A DNA stretch of 6,748 nt. It comes from an uncultured Clostridia bacterium (GTDB taxonomy: Bacteria > Bacillota > Clostridia > TANB77 > CAG-508). Where the stretch lies: positions 1 to 6,748 of the forward strand of contig CAKPLV010000048.1 in the NCBI GenBank assembly GCA_934167735.1, in the 5' to 3' direction. Numbering within the stretch: position 1 is the first letter of the stretch; each line of letters starts with the position of its first letter. The notes beneath the pieces are model-generated. The model was not told the DNA's origin and made no database searches. It saw only the letters and a list, made by a program, of their open reading frames with translations. Positions 5,244 to 6,748 of the stretch are shown in pieces. Both the position numbers and the translations under genes were made by a program.

Positions 5244-6748
5244 AATTAGTAACAAACACCTCCTTGGAATTTATTTTTACAGTATTATCATTAAAACTAA
5301 TATAATTACTGTTAATTTCATATACATTATATTTTTTTGACCATTTTTCAAGAAATTCATTTTTTTGACCTTTATGATACATTAAATTAGTTATACCAAA
5401 TTTAATACCTTTATCATTTAATTCATCAAGGAATTTATATAATTCTGTTTCATGTTTTTCATTCCATAACTTATTGTATTCGCTATCACTTATTAAATAA
5501 GGAGGATCTAATAGCACATAATCGTTTTTTCCTATTTTTAAATTTCTTACAAATTCTTTATAGTCTAAATTAAAATATTTTATATCTATTCTATTTAGGT
5601 AATCAAAATAATAATTTAATGAATTATAAACGTTGCTGTTAAAATCAACATTTCCTACCGGTAAATTAAAATCTCCTTTTGAATTAAATCTCGTCATATG
5701 ATTAAATCCATATATTAATAATAAATATAATTTTAAAACATCTTTTTTATTTTTATTATAATCGTTTCTTAATTTCAAATAATTTTCCTTATTATATTTA
5801 GCATAATAGGTTTTTTTATATTTTTCTTTCAATTCACTTGGCACTAAATGTCCATTATAGGAACATGATAGTTCGTATTTTTTTATCAAACTGAATATAT
5901 TTTTAAAAAACCTATCTTTGTCAGACGAATATTTTTGTAATTCTTTATGAATGCTAATAATAGCACTATCAATATCGTTAACATAATAATGATTAGCTTT
6001 TACATTTAAAAATGAACTTCCTCCACCGACAAAAGGTTCTATATAGTTATTTATATATGTTGGCATGTATTTTTTTATTTCTGGCATTAACTTGTATTTA
6101 TCTCCTACATAAAACAATGGAGAACGATATGATATTTCTTTTTTTATGTTTGGTTTCACTTTCGTAACAAATATAAATTCTTTATGATCATTTAACTCTG
6201 TCTTACCTGTTGTAAAGGCTTTATATTTTTTTTCAAATTTTATTGTATCACCTTTATTAGATAAAATAGTTTCAATTTCTTCTAGTGTTATTTTATTTTT
6301 TGATGAACTGCTTTTTGATTCGTAGGTGTTATTATATGAAACAATTATATACTTTGCATCAAGTTTCTGGATTAAATCATTAAATGCAATTGGTGCCGAA
6401 GTCTTACAATATTCTGACATATTTTCTTCTTTTGGTTTCATTGCAACGCCGTATAATTCAGGTTTTTTCCATTGTGCTATATTCTCCATAACATGATAAA
6501 ATCTACTATATTGTCTAGAATTATATGGAGGGTCAATATATGCTATATCACATTTAACTTCCTCCGCCAATTTATTTGAATCTTTTCTATATATTTCAAC
6601 TATTTTATTACTATACTTTTTAGGATTAATTAAATTAAATTCAAATGAATCATTGATTTTTTGGATTTTTCTATATGCATCATAATGACCACAAGTATTT
6701 GCAATTTTATCAAATGAATATAAAAGTGAAGAAATGAGAATATTATAT
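5224..6748 (-). CDS. Fused two-domain adenine-N6 DNA methyltransferase (M.FokI-like), N-terminus off window
   Basis: The frame is open to the right edge with no stop, so the TTG at 6570 is not the start; 507 residues are visible. Numbered from the edge, the first methylase domain shows LLYSFDKIANTCGHYDAYRK (8-27) and DIAYIDPPYNSRQYSRFYHV (67-86), with DPPY at 72-75 as catalytic motif IV of adenine-N6 methylases. It ends near HKEFIFVTK (188-196). The second, D12-class domain follows with SPLFYVGDKYKLMPEI (209-224), the AdoMet motif EPFVGGGS (237-244), VND (256-258), NHMTRFNSKGDFNLPVG (349-365) and a second DPPY (414-417). M.FokI has this same tandem plan, each half methylating one strand of an asymmetric site, in about 650 residues. 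Some 140 N-terminal residues, including the first AdoMet motif, are therefore probably outside the window. It would protect host DNA from the adjacent endonuclease, whose start it overlaps. Confidence 0.9.
   Translation of the reverse strand, partial: YNILISSLLYSFDKIANTCGHYDAYRKIQKINDSFEFNLINPKKYSNKIVEIYRKDSNKLAEEVKCDIAYIDPPYNSRQYSRFYHVMENIAQWKKPELYGVAMKPKEENMSEYCKTSAPIAFNDLIQKLDAKYIIVSYNNTYESKSSSSKNKITLEEIETILSNKGDTIKFEKKYKAFTTGKTELNDHKEFIFVTKVKPNIKKEISYRSPLFYVGDKYKLMPEIKKYMPTYINNYIEPFVGGGSSFLNVKANHYYVNDIDSAIISIHKELQKYSSDKDRFFKNIFSLIKKYELSCSYNGHLVPSELKEKYKKTYYAKYNKENYLKLRNDYNKNKKDVLKLYLLLIYGFNHMTRFNSKGDFNLPVGNVDFNSNVYNSLNYYFDYLNRIDIKYFNLDYKEFVRNLKIGKNDYVLLDPPYLISDSEYNKLWNEKHETELYKFLDELNDKGIKFGITNLMYHKGQKNEFLEKWSKKYNVYEINSNYISFNDNTVKINSKEVFVTNYDKDRN
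5257..5265 (-). promoter_or_regulatory. Shine-Dalgarno for the endonuclease, inside the methyltransferase gene
   Basis: On the minus strand AAGGAGGTG (5265-5257) is a near-perfect Shine-Dalgarno sequence embedded in the last codons of the methyltransferase. It sits 3 bases from the TTG at 5255 and 15 from the ATG at 5243, measured from GGAGG. Neither spacing is ideal, so the start stays ambiguous. The arrangement may keep endonuclease translation below that of the methylase. Confidence 0.6.

Noticed and set aside
5026..5340. Plus-strand open frame of 104 codons with hydrophobic stretches
   Set aside because: It is antisense to the endonuclease start and the methylase end. Its hydrophobicity follows from reading Asn/Lys-rich codons in reverse complement.
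6568..6570. TTG as start of the methyltransferase
   Set aside because: The frame continues upstream to the window edge and encodes conserved methylase residues (ANTCGHYDAYRK), so the true start lies outside.
1..6748. CRISPR array, tRNA or rRNA genes
   Set aside because: No regularly spaced direct repeats and no tRNA or rRNA-like segments were seen on either strand.

Overview
This is an AT-rich, low-GC bacterial window. The codon choice, the strong AGGAGG-type ribosome binding sites and a serine-recombinase fragment of Firmicutes type suggest a Bacillota/Mollicutes-like host, perhaps gut-associated. That placement is inference; no marker gene is present. All long frames read through under the standard bacterial code.

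Layout from left to right. Positions 1-273 (+) hold the middle of a serine recombinase whose frame enters from the left edge. It breaks down at a perfect 20-bp inverted repeat (193-236) and stops soon after, so it is a remnant. A minus-strand rho-independent terminator lies at 291-322, followed by a short somewhat GC-richer spacer. Everything to the right of this is on the minus strand and is read from the right edge towards the left: a fused two-domain adenine-N6 DNA methyltransferase (5224-6748, N-terminus off the window), an AlwI/N.BstNBI-type restriction endonuclease whose start overlaps the methyltransferase end (3684-5243), a GmrSD-like DUF262+DUF1524 nuclease with an extra C-terminal module (1455-3575), then an intergenic terminator and a promoter-like extended -10 element, and finally a helical protein of unknown function (438-1385).

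How the genes fit together. The methyltransferase and endonuclease form a coherent type IIS restriction-modification pair. Type IIS sites are asymmetric and need a separate adenine methylation on each strand, which explains the M.FokI-like fusion of two methylase domains. The neighbouring DUF262/DUF1524 protein belongs to a superfamily of nucleotide-dependent nucleases that attack modified DNA. The region therefore reads as a small defence island beside a degraded site-specific recombinase. The last gene has its own apparent promoter and may be a separate cargo or defence gene.

The clearest points for follow-up are the specificity of the type IIS pair, whether the DUF262/DUF1524 protein works with it or only sits beside it, the role of the 315-aa protein, and the origin of the perfect palindrome in the recombinase remnant.
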